Assembly (NCBI GenBank): GCA_035536995.1
Contig: DATLNB010000032.1
Coordinates: 27,366-91,365, forward strand
Reading direction: 5' to 3'
Length of the DNA stretch: 64,000 bases
Source: AV80 sp035536995
GTDB taxonomy: Bacteria; Verrucomicrobiota; Verrucomicrobiia; Chthoniobacterales; UBA10450
The position numbers and the translations under genes were made by a program. Shown piece by piece: positions 18,069 through 26,045 of the stretch. The notes below the pieces were generated by a model. The model made no database searches. It was not told the origin of the DNA and saw nothing but the letters and a program-made list of their open reading frames with translations. Each line of letters starts with the position of its first letter. Positions within the stretch are counted from its first letter, which is position 1.

Positions 18069-18120
18069 TTGCTGAAATCTTGCTCAGCAATCGAAAATCG
18101 AAAATCGCAATTCGAAAATC
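18069..18120. repeat. Hairpin and CGAAAAT-word tandem repeat before gap
   Basis: TTGCTGA (18069-18075) and TCAGCAA (18084-18090) form a perfect 7-base stem. Immediately after it, the word AATCGAAA repeats imperfectly up to 18120, ending 6 bases before the gap start codon. It lies in the gap's leader and could influence expression, which is inference. Confidence 0.5.
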
Positions 18121-18126
18121 TTACTT

Positions 18127-19128
18127 ATGGCTAACTACGGCATCAACGGCTTCGGCAGAATCGGTCGCAACGTCCTCCGGGCAATGGAACAAAGCGACGT
18201 CAAGCGCATCGCGGCAATCAACGACCTGACCGATACCCACACGCTGGCGCATCTCCTGAAATGGGACTCAGTCCACGGCAAATTCGACGGCGAAATAACT
18301 TACGATCCCGAGAACATCATCGTCCGGGGGCACAAGATTAAGGTCCTCAAAGAGCGCGACCCCGGGAATCTGCCCTGGAAAGATCTGGGCGTGGAAGTTG
18401 TCCTGGAATCAACCGGTTTCTTCACCAGCCGCGATAAAGCCGAGCTGCATTTGTCGAAGGGCGGCGCGAAACGGGTCCTGATCAGCGCGCCCGCGAAGAA
18501 CCCCGACCTGACCCTCTGCCTCGGGATCAATGATGAGCTCTACGACGCGAGCAAACACTTCATCATTTCAAACGCGAGCTGCACCACCAATTGCCTGGCT
18601 TCGATGGCGAAAGTGTTGCACGACAATTTTGGTGTGGTGAACGGCTTCATGAGCACGATCCACAGTTACACAAACGACCAGCGCATCCTCGATCTGCCGC
18701 ATGAAGATTTGCGCCGGGCCCGGGCGGGCGCGGTCAGCATTATCCCGTCGAGCACCGGCGCCGCGAAAGCGATCGGCGAAGTGATCCCCGCCTTAAACGG
18801 GAAGTTGAACGGCGGCTCTTTCCGCGTCCCGACGCCGGACGGGTCCGTGACCGATTTTATCGCGATCATCGAGAAGGACGCGACGGTTGAGTCGATTAAC
18901 AACGCTTTCAAGGAAGCCGCCGCAAGCGACCGTTACAAAGGGATCCTCGAATACACCGACGAGCCACTGGTCTCCATCGACATCGTCGGCAACCCGCATT
19001 CGTGCGTCTTCGACAGCAACCTGACGATGACCCACGGAGGGAAGTTCGTGAAGATTGTCGGCTGGTACGACAACGAGTGGGGCTACAGCAACCGCTGCGT
19101 CCAGATGCTGGAGTTGTTGGGTAAGTAA
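18127..19128 (+). CDS. gap: Type I glyceraldehyde-3-phosphate dehydrogenase
   Basis: A 333-residue glycolytic enzyme that oxidises glyceraldehyde 3-phosphate to 1,3-bisphosphoglycerate. It shows the Rossmann motif YGINGFGRIGRN, the NAD-side INDLTD, the catalytic block SNASCTTNCLA (Cys about 152), and the C-terminal WYDNEWGYSNRCV. It is normal length with intact catalytic residues. It starts the glycolytic cluster; pgk and tpiA follow on the same strand, separated by inserted genes. It starts at ATG, and no clear Shine-Dalgarno sequence is visible in the word-repeat leader. Confidence 0.97.
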   Translation: MANYGINGFGRIGRNVLRAMEQSDVKRIAAINDLTDTHTLAHLLKWDSVHGKFDGEITYDPENIIVRGHKIKVLKERDPGNLPWKDLGVEVVLESTGFFTSRDKAELHLSKGGAKRVLISAPAKNPDLTLCLGINDELYDASKHFIISNASCTTNCLASMAKVLHDNFGVVNGFMSTIHSYTNDQRILDLPHEDLRRARAGAVSIIPSSTGAAKAIGEVIPALNGKLNGGSFRVPTPDGSVTDFIAIIEKDATVESINNAFKEAAASDRYKGILEYTDEPLVSIDIVGNPHSCVFDSNLTMTHGGKFVKIVGWYDNEWGYSNRCVQMLELLGK

Positions 19129-19134
19129 ATTATT

Positions 19135-19165
19135 CCTGCTCCTGATCATGATCGTGCTCATGATC
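19135..19165. repeat. Left arm of imperfect inverted repeat flanking the four-helix-bundle gene
   Basis: A 31-base stretch starting CCTGCTCCTGATCATGATCG. It is complementary to 19581-19611 at 26 of 31 positions by hand alignment. The words TGATC and TGCTC recur within it. Confidence 0.65.
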
Positions 19166-19172
19166 TCGTGAT

Positions 19173-19625
19173 ATGACCACCCCTCCCTATTTCGATCACG
19201 AAAAACTAGACGTATACCGCCACTCCATCGCTTTCTGCGGCTGGGTCGGCAACTTCCTGCCGTCCATAATCCACAAGACAGCGGCGAAAGATCAGCTCGA
19301 TCGAGCCTCGACGAGTATTCCGCTCAACATCGCCGAGGGAAACGGCAAGTTCTCCGTTAAGGATCGAGCGAGATTCTTGGAAATGGCGCGTGGCTCGGCC
19401 CTGGAGTGCGCAGCGTGTTTGGATGTTTTGGTGGCGCGTAAACTTGCGACCGAAGAGCAAGTTGCAGATCCCAAAAGACAATTGGCGGCGATTGTCCGCA
19501 TGATGATCGGATTGCTAAAGCGGTTTTCGGAGCGCGCTGATGTGCTCCGCGACGAAGGTGCAATTTACGGCTATGACCGGGATCAGGAGCATGATCAGGG
19601 TCATGAGCAGGAGGAGAAGAAATGA
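19173..19625 (+). CDS. Four-helix-bundle protein (23S rRNA intervening-sequence type)
   Basis: A 150-residue helical protein of the four-helix-bundle family that is also encoded within 23S rRNA intervening sequences. Visible features are KLDVYRHSIAF, DQLDRASTSIPLNIAEGNGKFSVKDRARFLEMARGSALECAACLDV and the final helix; the tail DRDQEHDQGHEQEEKK is low complexity and encoded by repeat words. Its function is not known. It lies between gap and pgk, flanked by imperfect inverted repeats at 19135-19165 and 19581-19611. The second repeat is inside its own 3' end. Its stop overlaps the pgk start (ATGA), so it feeds pgk translation. Confidence 0.85.
   Translation: MTTPPYFDHEKLDVYRHSIAFCGWVGNFLPSIIHKTAAKDQLDRASTSIPLNIAEGNGKFSVKDRARFLEMARGSALECAACLDVLVARKLATEEQVADPKRQLAAIVRMMIGLLKRFSERADVLRDEGAIYGYDRDQEHDQGHEQEEKK
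19581..19611. repeat. Right arm of imperfect inverted repeat, inside the four-helix-bundle gene
   Basis: A 31-base stretch starting GATCAGGAGCATGATCAGGG. It is complementary to 19135-19165 with five mismatches. It encodes the acidic, His-rich tail of the four-helix-bundle protein and is followed by AGGAGAAG, a good ribosome-binding site for pgk. Confidence 0.65.
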
Positions 19626-20833
19626 GCAAGCTTACTCTCCGCGATCTCGAGGTTCGCGGGCAACGAGTCCTCGTCCGCGTCGATTTCAACGTCCCGACCG
19701 AAGACCGCGATGGGAAAATCGCAATCTCGGACGACACCAGAATCCGGGAGAGCTTGCCGACGATCAATTATCTGCGCGAGAACGGCGCGAAGACGATCCT
19801 GATGGCGCATTTCGGGCGGCCGAAAGGGCAGCCGGTGGAAAAGTATTCGCTCCGGCCGGTGGGCGATTATCTGCACACCTTGATCGATCATCCGGTCGCG
19901 TTCAGCACCGAGACCACCGGCGATATTCCTGAAGCCATCATCCGCGACATGAAGGAGGGCGACGTGACGCTGCTCGAAAATGTCCGCTTTCATCCGGGCG
20001 AAGAAGCGAACAATCCCGCGTTTGCGGATGCCCTGGCGAGGCTCGGCGACGTCTATGTAAACGACGCCTTTGGCGCGGCCCATCGCGCCCACGCCAGCAC
20101 GGCCGGAATCACAAAATTTGTAAAGCAATCCGCCATGGGATTCCTGATGGAGAAAGAGATCCAATATCTTTCCCACGAACTCGCCCGGCCGGCGAAACCA
20201 TTCGTTGTCATCCTCGGCGGATCGAAAGTGTCGGACAAAATCGGCGTGATCAAAGCGCTGATGGAAAAGGCCGACACGATCCTGATTGGCGGCGCGATGG
20301 CGAACACGTTTTGGAAAGCGCAGGGGGTCCCGATCGGCGCGAGCCGGGTGGAGTCCGACAAGCTCGACCTGGCCCGGGAGATCGTGGAACTCGCCAGGAA
20401 AAAGGGAGTGCGCTTCATCCTGCCGGTGGATGCCGTGGAGACGCAGAAAGTCGAGCCGGGATCTTCAGGTCGAAACACAAGCCGCGTGTCGGCAAGCCAT
20501 GGGATCACCGAAGGTTGGCAGGCGGTCGATATCGGGCACGCGACGGTTGCGCTCTACGAAGATGAAATCGCAAAGGCCAAAACGATTTTGTGGAACGGCC
20601 CGGTCGGCGTGTTCGAGATTGCCGCGTTCGGGACTGGGACCGCCGCGATTGCGGAAGCAGTGGCCCGATCGAAAGCGACGACGATCATCGGCGGCGGCGA
20701 TTCGGTCACGGCGGTGAAGCAGGCCGGACTCGGGAACGAGATGACGTTTATTTCGACCGGCGGAGGCGCTTCGCTCGAATTGCTCGAGGGCAAGGAACTG
20801 CCTGGCATCGCTGCGCTAAGCGACCGGGTCTAA
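19622..20833 (+). CDS. pgk: Phosphoglycerate kinase
   Basis: A 403-residue glycolytic enzyme that transfers phosphate from 1,3-bisphosphoglycerate to ADP. It shows RVLVRVDFNVPTE, the HFGRPKG substrate block, GAAHRAHAST, and the nucleotide-binding ILGGSKVSDKIGVIKAL and WNGPVGVFE...GGGDSVTA...FISTGGGASLELLEGK. It is full length. The ATG start overlaps the preceding stop (ATGA) and has a purine-rich GGAGGAGAAG just upstream. It belongs to the gap-pgk-tpiA cluster. Confidence 0.97.
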   Translation: MSKLTLRDLEVRGQRVLVRVDFNVPTEDRDGKIAISDDTRIRESLPTINYLRENGAKTILMAHFGRPKGQPVEKYSLRPVGDYLHTLIDHPVAFSTETTGDIPEAIIRDMKEGDVTLLENVRFHPGEEANNPAFADALARLGDVYVNDAFGAAHRAHASTAGITKFVKQSAMGFLMEKEIQYLSHELARPAKPFVVILGGSKVSDKIGVIKALMEKADTILIGGAMANTFWKAQGVPIGASRVESDKLDLAREIVELARKKGVRFILPVDAVETQKVEPGSSGRNTSRVSASHGITEGWQAVDIGHATVALYEDEIAKAKTILWNGPVGVFEIAAFGTGTAAIAEAVARSKATTIIGGGDSVTAVKQAGLGNEMTFISTGGGASLELLEGKELPGIAALSDRV

Positions 20834-20879
20834 CCTCGTCTCGCGGTCGCAGGGAGCACGCGAGGACGAATACCAATCA

Positions 20880-21905
20880 GTGAGGAACAAACTCGCTCCT
20901 AATGTTCGCGCCGCTGCGATTGGGGTGGCCGCGTTCGTTGCCACCGCGGGACTAATCCACGCGCTCCTGCCGCCGATGGTTCCAAAGGGGGTCGCGGCCA
21001 AGCTCAAATTTTATTCCGAGCATAAGGATGAGTTCGATACTGTCATCGTCGGGACGAGTCAGCTTTACTACGCGGCTTCCCCCGAAATCTTCGACACCGT
21101 TACCCGGGAGAACGGTTTGCCGACGCGCACTTTTAATTTCGGGATCGATGGGATGCACCCTCCCGAAAATTTTTACGTGCTCGACCTGATTCTGAAAACC
21201 AGGCCGAAAAACCTGAAATGGGTGTTGTTGGAGCTGGGTGATGTCCAGGCGCGGTGGGAGAAGATTCTTGGGACGCAACGCGCGGTTTATTGGCATGACT
21301 GGCCGCGAACGAAACTGACGCTCCAGAAAGCCTGGAATCCGCGCGGCACCGTGCGCGGGCCCATCCAGTTGAGCCGGCTTTGGGTGGCACGGCGCGATCT
21401 CGCGTCGAACCTGACGCTCTTCGGAAAACAATTCGCCAACGTTGGACGGGCAGCTGATTTCCTCCCGGCCGCCAAACGAGAACGGTTTGCGGACAGCGCC
21501 GTCGAGCTCGGCCCGAAGAAAGACGGTTACCGGTTCGCGGGCGACGCCATGGCTCCGGAACAGGCGGAGGGATTTCAAAAGCGACTCGCGCACGAAATCG
21601 CCGTCGCCGGGGAGAAACGTTCCAGTCCGGCGACCGAGCGCGGATATCGCTACGCTGCCGTGCGAATTCGCGCGGCGGGCGCGAAACCGATCTTCGTGTT
21701 GCCCCCGACGATCTTTCAATCGGCGCCCCGGTTTAAACGGAGCACGGGCGCGGTCCCGGTTATCGCATTCAACGACGCTCAAAAGTTTCCCGAGTTCTAC
21801 GATCCAAAAGCCCGGGTTGACGACAGTCATCTCACTCGCGAAGCAGCGGAAAGTTTTACCCGGCTTCTGGCCCGCGAATTCATCCGGCACGCCGCGGAAC
21901 CGTAA
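20880..21905 (+). CDS. SGNH-like accessory protein of an MBOAT acyltransferase pair
   Basis: A 341-residue protein with one N-terminal membrane or signal segment (AAIGVAAFVATAGLIHALLPP), so it is probably periplasmic and membrane-attached. TVIVGTSQLYYAASP (Ser about 59) stands where SGNH hydrolases carry GDS, and DDSHLTREAAE near the C-terminus provides a D..H pair. This is the pattern of AlgJ/AlgX-like partners of MBOAT O-acetyltransferases. It starts at GTG and ends 6 bases before the MBOAT gene. The inferred role is acetyl transfer to an envelope or exported polysaccharide. Catalytic residues should be confirmed by structure prediction. Confidence 0.68.
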   Translation: MRNKLAPNVRAAAIGVAAFVATAGLIHALLPPMVPKGVAAKLKFYSEHKDEFDTVIVGTSQLYYAASPEIFDTVTRENGLPTRTFNFGIDGMHPPENFYVLDLILKTRPKNLKWVLLELGDVQARWEKILGTQRAVYWHDWPRTKLTLQKAWNPRGTVRGPIQLSRLWVARRDLASNLTLFGKQFANVGRAADFLPAAKRERFADSAVELGPKKDGYRFAGDAMAPEQAEGFQKRLAHEIAVAGEKRSSPATERGYRYAAVRIRAAGAKPIFVLPPTIFQSAPRFKRSTGAVPVIAFNDAQKFPEFYDPKARVDDSHLTREAAESFTRLLAREFIRHAAEP

Positions 21906-21911
21906 TCGCGC

Positions 21912-23354
21912 ATGCTATTCGTCGAGTTCCGCTTCTTCTGGTTCTTCCTCGCGGTCTTTGCCGTCTATTGGTCGCTCCGTGAAAACCGCAGCCGCAAGAT
22001 CTGGCTGCTTCTCTGCAGCTATTTTTTCTACGCGTGTTGGAACTGGAAATTTCTTTTCCTGATCATGGCCTCGACCGGGCTCGATTACGTCGTCGGCACG
22101 ATGTTATCGCGGACGGACGACCCCGGGAAGCGGCGCGGCTGGTTGATCCTGAGTCTGGCCGCCAACCTCGGCACGATTGCGTTCTTCAAATATTACAATT
22201 TTTTCGTGACCTCGGCGGCCGCCACGCTCGCCTGGCTTGGGCTGCCGGCGAGTCCCCATACCCTGAACATCATCATCCCGGTGGGGGTGAGCTTTTACAC
22301 GTTCCACTCGATGAGTTACACGATCGATGTTTACCGGCGAAAACTCGAGCCGGTCCGGAGCGTCCTCGATCTGGCCTGTTTCATCGGTTTTTTTCCCCAA
22401 ATGGTCGCGGGGCCGATCGTCCGCGCATTCGCGTTCCTGCCCCAACTTCGATCGCTCCGCCGCTTTGAGGACGTCGATGTCCGCGGCGCGCTCGTCCTGT
22501 TCCTGACGGGATTCATTAAGAAAGCGTGCATCGCCGATTCCGTCGCGCCATTCGTAGACCGGTACTTCGACGCCCCATGGAATTTTACGGGGCCAAGCGC
22601 GTGGGTGGCGGTGTTCTTTTACGCGATCCAGATCTATTGCGATTTTTCCGGATACACCGACATGGCAATCGCCACCGCCGGCCTGCTCGGCTACCAGTTG
22701 CCGGTCAATTTTCGTTTCCCGTATTTCGCCGCGAATATCGCGGACTTCTGGCATCGCTGGCACATCAGCCTTTCAACGTGGCTCCGGGATTATCTCTACA
22801 TTCCGCTCGGCGGAAATCGGGGCGGGCCCTGGTTTGTTTATCGCAATATCATGATAACGATGCTGCTCGGCGGGCTTTGGCACGGCGGCGCCTGGACCTT
22901 CGTGATCTGGGGCGGGTTGCACGGCGCCGCGTTGATCGTCCATCGGGCCTGGTCAGGTCGGAGGGACGTGCTTCCGCACGTCCAAGACTCGCCGCGGCGA
23001 ATCCCTCCGGAACGGCGGCGGTCCGCGGCTAACTGGTTCTCCTGGGTGCTGACCGTCTACTGGGTTTGTTTCGCCTGGATCTTCTTTCGAGCAGTCGATC
23101 TTCAGCATGCTGCTCCCGCGATCCGGAGCTTTCTCTTCTTACCCGCTCACGGCACGGAGGATCTCGGGGCCTGGATGCTCGCGATCGTTGCTGCCCTTGG
23201 CGTGGTGCATTGGCTGAATTTCCGCGGGGTTTTCTCAAGCTGGTGGCGCCGGCCCTCCGCCCCGGCTTTCGCCGCCGGCTACGGTTGCGCGTTCGCTCTC
23301 GTGCTTTTATTTATCCCGCCGCACTACGCGCCGTTCATCTATTTTCAATTCTAG
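21912..23354 (+). CDS. MBOAT-family O-acyltransferase (AlgI-like)
   Basis: A 480-residue membrane protein with about ten hydrophobic segments. It shows the MBOAT/AlgI signatures FFPQMVAGPIVRAFAFLPQL, FWHRWHISLSTWLRDYLYIPLGGNRGG and LLGGLWHGGAWTFVIWGGLHG, in which the His of LWHG is the family's key residue. It moves acyl groups across the inner membrane for O-acetylation of a polysaccharide. It is paired with the SGNH-like gene just upstream. No polysaccharide synthase or other alginate-type genes are nearby, so the acceptor is unknown. The pair sits between pgk and tpiA. Confidence 0.9.
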   Translation: MLFVEFRFFWFFLAVFAVYWSLRENRSRKIWLLLCSYFFYACWNWKFLFLIMASTGLDYVVGTMLSRTDDPGKRRGWLILSLAANLGTIAFFKYYNFFVTSAAATLAWLGLPASPHTLNIIIPVGVSFYTFHSMSYTIDVYRRKLEPVRSVLDLACFIGFFPQMVAGPIVRAFAFLPQLRSLRRFEDVDVRGALVLFLTGFIKKACIADSVAPFVDRYFDAPWNFTGPSAWVAVFFYAIQIYCDFSGYTDMAIATAGLLGYQLPVNFRFPYFAANIADFWHRWHISLSTWLRDYLYIPLGGNRGGPWFVYRNIMITMLLGGLWHGGAWTFVIWGGLHGAALIVHRAWSGRRDVLPHVQDSPRRIPPERRRSAANWFSWVLTVYWVCFAWIFFRAVDLQHAAPAIRSFLFLPAHGTEDLGAWMLAIVAALGVVHWLNFRGVFSSWWRRPSAPAFAAGYGCAFALVLLFIPPHYAPFIYFQF

Positions 23355-23389
23355 GACAGTGGAGTAGTGAGGCTTGGAGGATTGGAGCA

Positions 23390-24154
23390 ATGAGGAAAAA
23401 AATTGTCGCCGCGAACTGGAAGATGAACATGGCGCAGGCAGAGGCGAAGTCGTTCATCGAGACGTTTCTCCTCGAGATTGAGGAAACGCGGGACGTCGAA
23501 GTCGTGATCATTCCGCCGTTCACCTCTCTGGCGCCGGTCAACGCTGCCCTGGAAAACGCGCAGCACATCAAGGTGGGCGCGCAGAACATGCATTGGGAAC
23601 GCTCGGGTGCTTTCACCGGGGAAATAAGTCCGGCGATGTTGCGCGATCTCTTCGTCCGTTACGTTGTTCTCGGGCATAGCGAGCGACGGACCCTCTTCGG
23701 CGAAACGGACGAGATCGTGAACCGGAAGGTGCGCGCCGCTCATGAAGCGATGCTCCGGCCGATCCTTTGCGTCGGCGAAAGCCTGGAGCAACGCGAGCGC
23801 GGGGAAGTTGAGAACGTCTTGTCCACGCAGCTGCGGGGAAGCCTGGCCGGATTAGGATCGAAAGAATTACAGGAAACCGTCGTCGCCTACGAGCCGGTCT
23901 GGGCCATTGGCACGGGTAAGACCGCGACGGCCGACCAGGCCCAGGAAGCACACGCCTTTGTTCGGCGTGTGCTCGGCGAAATTTCCGATGAAGCGACCGC
24001 CGAAAAAATGCGGCTCCAATACGGTGGCAGTGTGAAACCGGACAATGCGGGCACGCTCATGTCACAGCCGGACATCGACGGCGCGCTGGTTGGTGGAGCG
24101 AGCCTCGACCCGCGCAGCTTTGCGCAGATCGTGCGCGCGGCCGGAGAGGAATAG
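23390..24154 (+). CDS. tpiA: Triosephosphate isomerase
   Basis: A 254-residue glycolytic enzyme that interconverts dihydroxyacetone phosphate and glyceraldehyde 3-phosphate. The catalytic residues are visible: Asn/Lys in AANWKMN (Lys11), His96 in VVLGHSERR, and the Glu in VVAYEPVWAIGTGK (about 168), plus the phosphate loop LQYGGSVKPDN. The start is ATG 23390 (MRKKIVAANWK). The frame is open further upstream, but that part overlaps the MBOAT gene and is non-homologous. The 35-base gap before it consists of GGAG-type words (GTGGAGTAGTGAGG, TTGGAGGATTGGAG), which also offer ribosome-binding sequence. Confidence 0.97.
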   Translation: MRKKIVAANWKMNMAQAEAKSFIETFLLEIEETRDVEVVIIPPFTSLAPVNAALENAQHIKVGAQNMHWERSGAFTGEISPAMLRDLFVRYVVLGHSERRTLFGETDEIVNRKVRAAHEAMLRPILCVGESLEQRERGEVENVLSTQLRGSLAGLGSKELQETVVAYEPVWAIGTGKTATADQAQEAHAFVRRVLGEISDEATAEKMRLQYGGSVKPDNAGTLMSQPDIDGALVGGASLDPRSFAQIVRAAGEE

Positions 24155-24180
24155 GTCCTATAGGTCGTATATGACCTATT
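24150..24180. terminator. Inverted-repeat terminator AATAGGTC...GACCTATT
   Basis: AATAGGTC (24150-24157) pairs with GACCTATT (24173-24180). The inner words CTATAGGTC and GTATATGACC add a second way to fold. It includes the tpiA stop codon and the end of the convergent cyclophilin gene, so it probably terminates both. Confidence 0.65.
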
Positions 24181-25924
24181 ACGGCAGCTGGTAAACTTCG
24201 ACCGAACCGACTCCGGTGCCACCGTTCGTGCCCCGCACCACGGCGGTGTACGGGCCGGACGGGAGCGTTTGCACGATCGCCGATTCTTTTGCGTTCGTCG
24301 GTGCGAGCCCGCTGCTCTCGATCTGCGACTTTTGCGGACTGTTCATCCAATCGTCGTTCGAATCGATCTTCATTCCCTGGCCGTTGAAGAATTCCATGGT
24401 CGGATCGACGAGCGCGTTCGGCACTCCGAAACCGGTCAGGGACGGACCGATCGCGCGAACCAGGACCGTCTTCGATTCAGCGCCGCCCAGCGTGAAGCCC
24501 GCGATCAGGGCGTTGGGGTCGAGACCGACCGGGCCACGGGTCGAGATATTGAGCAAGGTTGAGCTCGGACCGCTGTCGAGATCGTAAACTTCGACCACGC
24601 CCACTCCGGTGGCGTTGTTGACTCCGCGCATGACCGCTGTGTAAGCCGCCCCCGACGTATTCGAGGGCACGGTCGTGAGGATCGCAGACTCGTTAGGTGA
24701 ATTCGGGGCGAGGCCGATATCGGTCAGGTCCTGCTTATTGGGCGCATCGCCCCAGTTATCGTTCGTGGCTAAGACCGCGTTGCTGCTGTTACGTAATTCC
24801 AGCACCGGATTGTCCAGTGCATTAGAAATTCCGGAATCGCTCAGCGATGGTCCAAGGGCACGGATGGCCAGTCGCTTTGACGCGGTGCCCTGCATAATGA
24901 ACCCCGCAATGAGCGCGTTATCACCGGTGCCGACCTGCATGCGGGTCGAAAGGTTAACGAGTCTCCCCGGAGCGGCGATCACGTTGACCGTAAACATCTG
25001 CGAGATGGTGGCCCCATCGAGGTCGGTCGCGGTGACGGTGACATGGGCGGTGCCGACGCTGTTCGGCGTAACGAGCAGTTTGGTTCCGCTGATCGAGACA
25101 GTCACGTTGCTCGTGTCGCTGACCGCCGAGAAATTGAGCGGGGAGATCTGATTCAAGCCTGGAATCGACACGAAGTGCGAGACCTTGACGAAGCCCGAGG
25201 TGTAATTGCGCAGCGGCAAGTCCGTGAACGGGCTGCTTGGATTACCGTTGGATGCATCATAGACCGGCACGGCGGCGATCGCGTCCACGACCGTCATCCC
25301 GTTTCCCGCGACGCGGCCAAAGACGGTGAATCCACCATTTTGCGTATCGAGGTTGGTTGGGGCTCCGCCGTTATTAGCGAGGTTAATGAACCATTCAGAA
25401 GTCGCGCTGTTCGGATCGTTCGGGAATTTTGCCATGGCGATGGTGGCGCGCTTGTTCGAGATCCCGGGCTCGTTTTGGATGGGACCAAACTCGGCGACCT
25501 GAGTCGGTTGAGCGTTTTGTTTCATCGGATCGGCCGGATCGACCGTGCCGATGAAACCGCCTCCCTGAATGACGAAACCCGGCTTCGAACGATGGACAAA
25601 ACTCGAAGCGATTTGGTTCGTCGTCGGGTCGAGAAGGAAATAGCGTCCCTGGTCCACGTACTTCAGGAAGTTGGTCACGGTGATGGGCTTTTGCTGACCG
25701 AAGAGGGCCACATCGAAGGTTCCGAGCACGGTCGTGAAACGAACGGCGTTGCTGGCATCGGGATCGGAGAAGGCAGTGAGCAGGTCGATCGACTTCGTCG
25801 GGGCCCCGGCGTACCCGGTGAAATCGGCTATCTGGCTCGATACGACAGGAGACACATTTTGGCCGGCAACGGGCAGCACGCTGGCGGTGAGAGCGACGAG
25901 AAGTAGTGATAGGATCCGATTCAT
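24179..25924 (-). CDS. Secreted cyclophilin-type peptidyl-prolyl isomerase with tandem C-terminal module
   Basis: A 581-residue exported protein. A signal peptide (MNRILSLLLVALTASVLPVAGQ) precedes a cyclophilin domain (about 55-250) with VHRSKPGFVIQGGGF, FPNDPNSATSEWFINLANN and FTVFGRVAGNGMTVVDAI. Next comes an Ig-like stretch (about 255-320), then two copies of a module of about 125 residues with cores LNISTR...NALIAGF...RAIGPSL and ESAI...YTAVVRG...GVGSVEVY. The same module occurs in the protein at 49903. The isomerase probably acts in the periplasm or outside the cell. The module's role is unknown. Its 3' end lies in the terminator hairpin shared with tpiA. Confidence 0.85.
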   Translation of the reverse strand: MNRILSLLLVALTASVLPVAGQNVSPVVSSQIADFTGYAGAPTKSIDLLTAFSDPDASNAVRFTTVLGTFDVALFGQQKPITVTNFLKYVDQGRYFLLDPTTNQIASSFVHRSKPGFVIQGGGFIGTVDPADPMKQNAQPTQVAEFGPIQNEPGISNKRATIAMAKFPNDPNSATSEWFINLANNGGAPTNLDTQNGGFTVFGRVAGNGMTVVDAIAAVPVYDASNGNPSSPFTDLPLRNYTSGFVKVSHFVSIPGLNQISPLNFSAVSDTSNVTVSISGTKLLVTPNSVGTAHVTVTATDLDGATISQMFTVNVIAAPGRLVNLSTRMQVGTGDNALIAGFIMQGTASKRLAIRALGPSLSDSGISNALDNPVLELRNSSNAVLATNDNWGDAPNKQDLTDIGLAPNSPNESAILTTVPSNTSGAAYTAVMRGVNNATGVGVVEVYDLDSGPSSTLLNISTRGPVGLDPNALIAGFTLGGAESKTVLVRAIGPSLTGFGVPNALVDPTMEFFNGQGMKIDSNDDWMNSPQKSQIESSGLAPTNAKESAIVQTLPSGPYTAVVRGTNGGTGVGSVEVYQLP

Positions 25925-25973
25925 GGAGTGTCTTTTTTACTCTATTTCGTGAAATCGCGCCAGCGAATGTACC

Positions 25974-25990
25974 CGGGATCGGTGATCCCC
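25974..25990. repeat. Hairpin CGGGATC-GGT-GATCCCCG
   Basis: A 6-base stem GGGATC/GATCCC with a 3-base loop, sharing its core with the adjacent GTAG-head element. No GTAG is seen at this one. It lies in the gap between the LolA-like gene and the cyclophilin gene. Confidence 0.5.
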
Positions 25991-26016
25991 GCCCCGCGCC
26001 GGATTAAGCGTCGAAA

Positions 26017-26045
26017 CCGGGATCGGCGATCCCGGCTGCAGCTAC
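26017..26045 (-). repeat. REP-like hairpin with GTAG head overlapping the LolA-like stop codon
   Basis: On the minus strand GTAG (26042-26045) is followed by CTGCAG and the palindrome CCGGGATC-GCC-GATCCCGG (26017-26035), a perfect 8-base stem. The TAG is the stop codon of the LolA-like gene. Confidence 0.65.

Noticed and set aside
23066..23389. A longer TIM protein starting upstream
   Set aside because: That part overlaps the MBOAT gene and lacks TIM homology; the natural start MRKKIVAANWK is at 23390.
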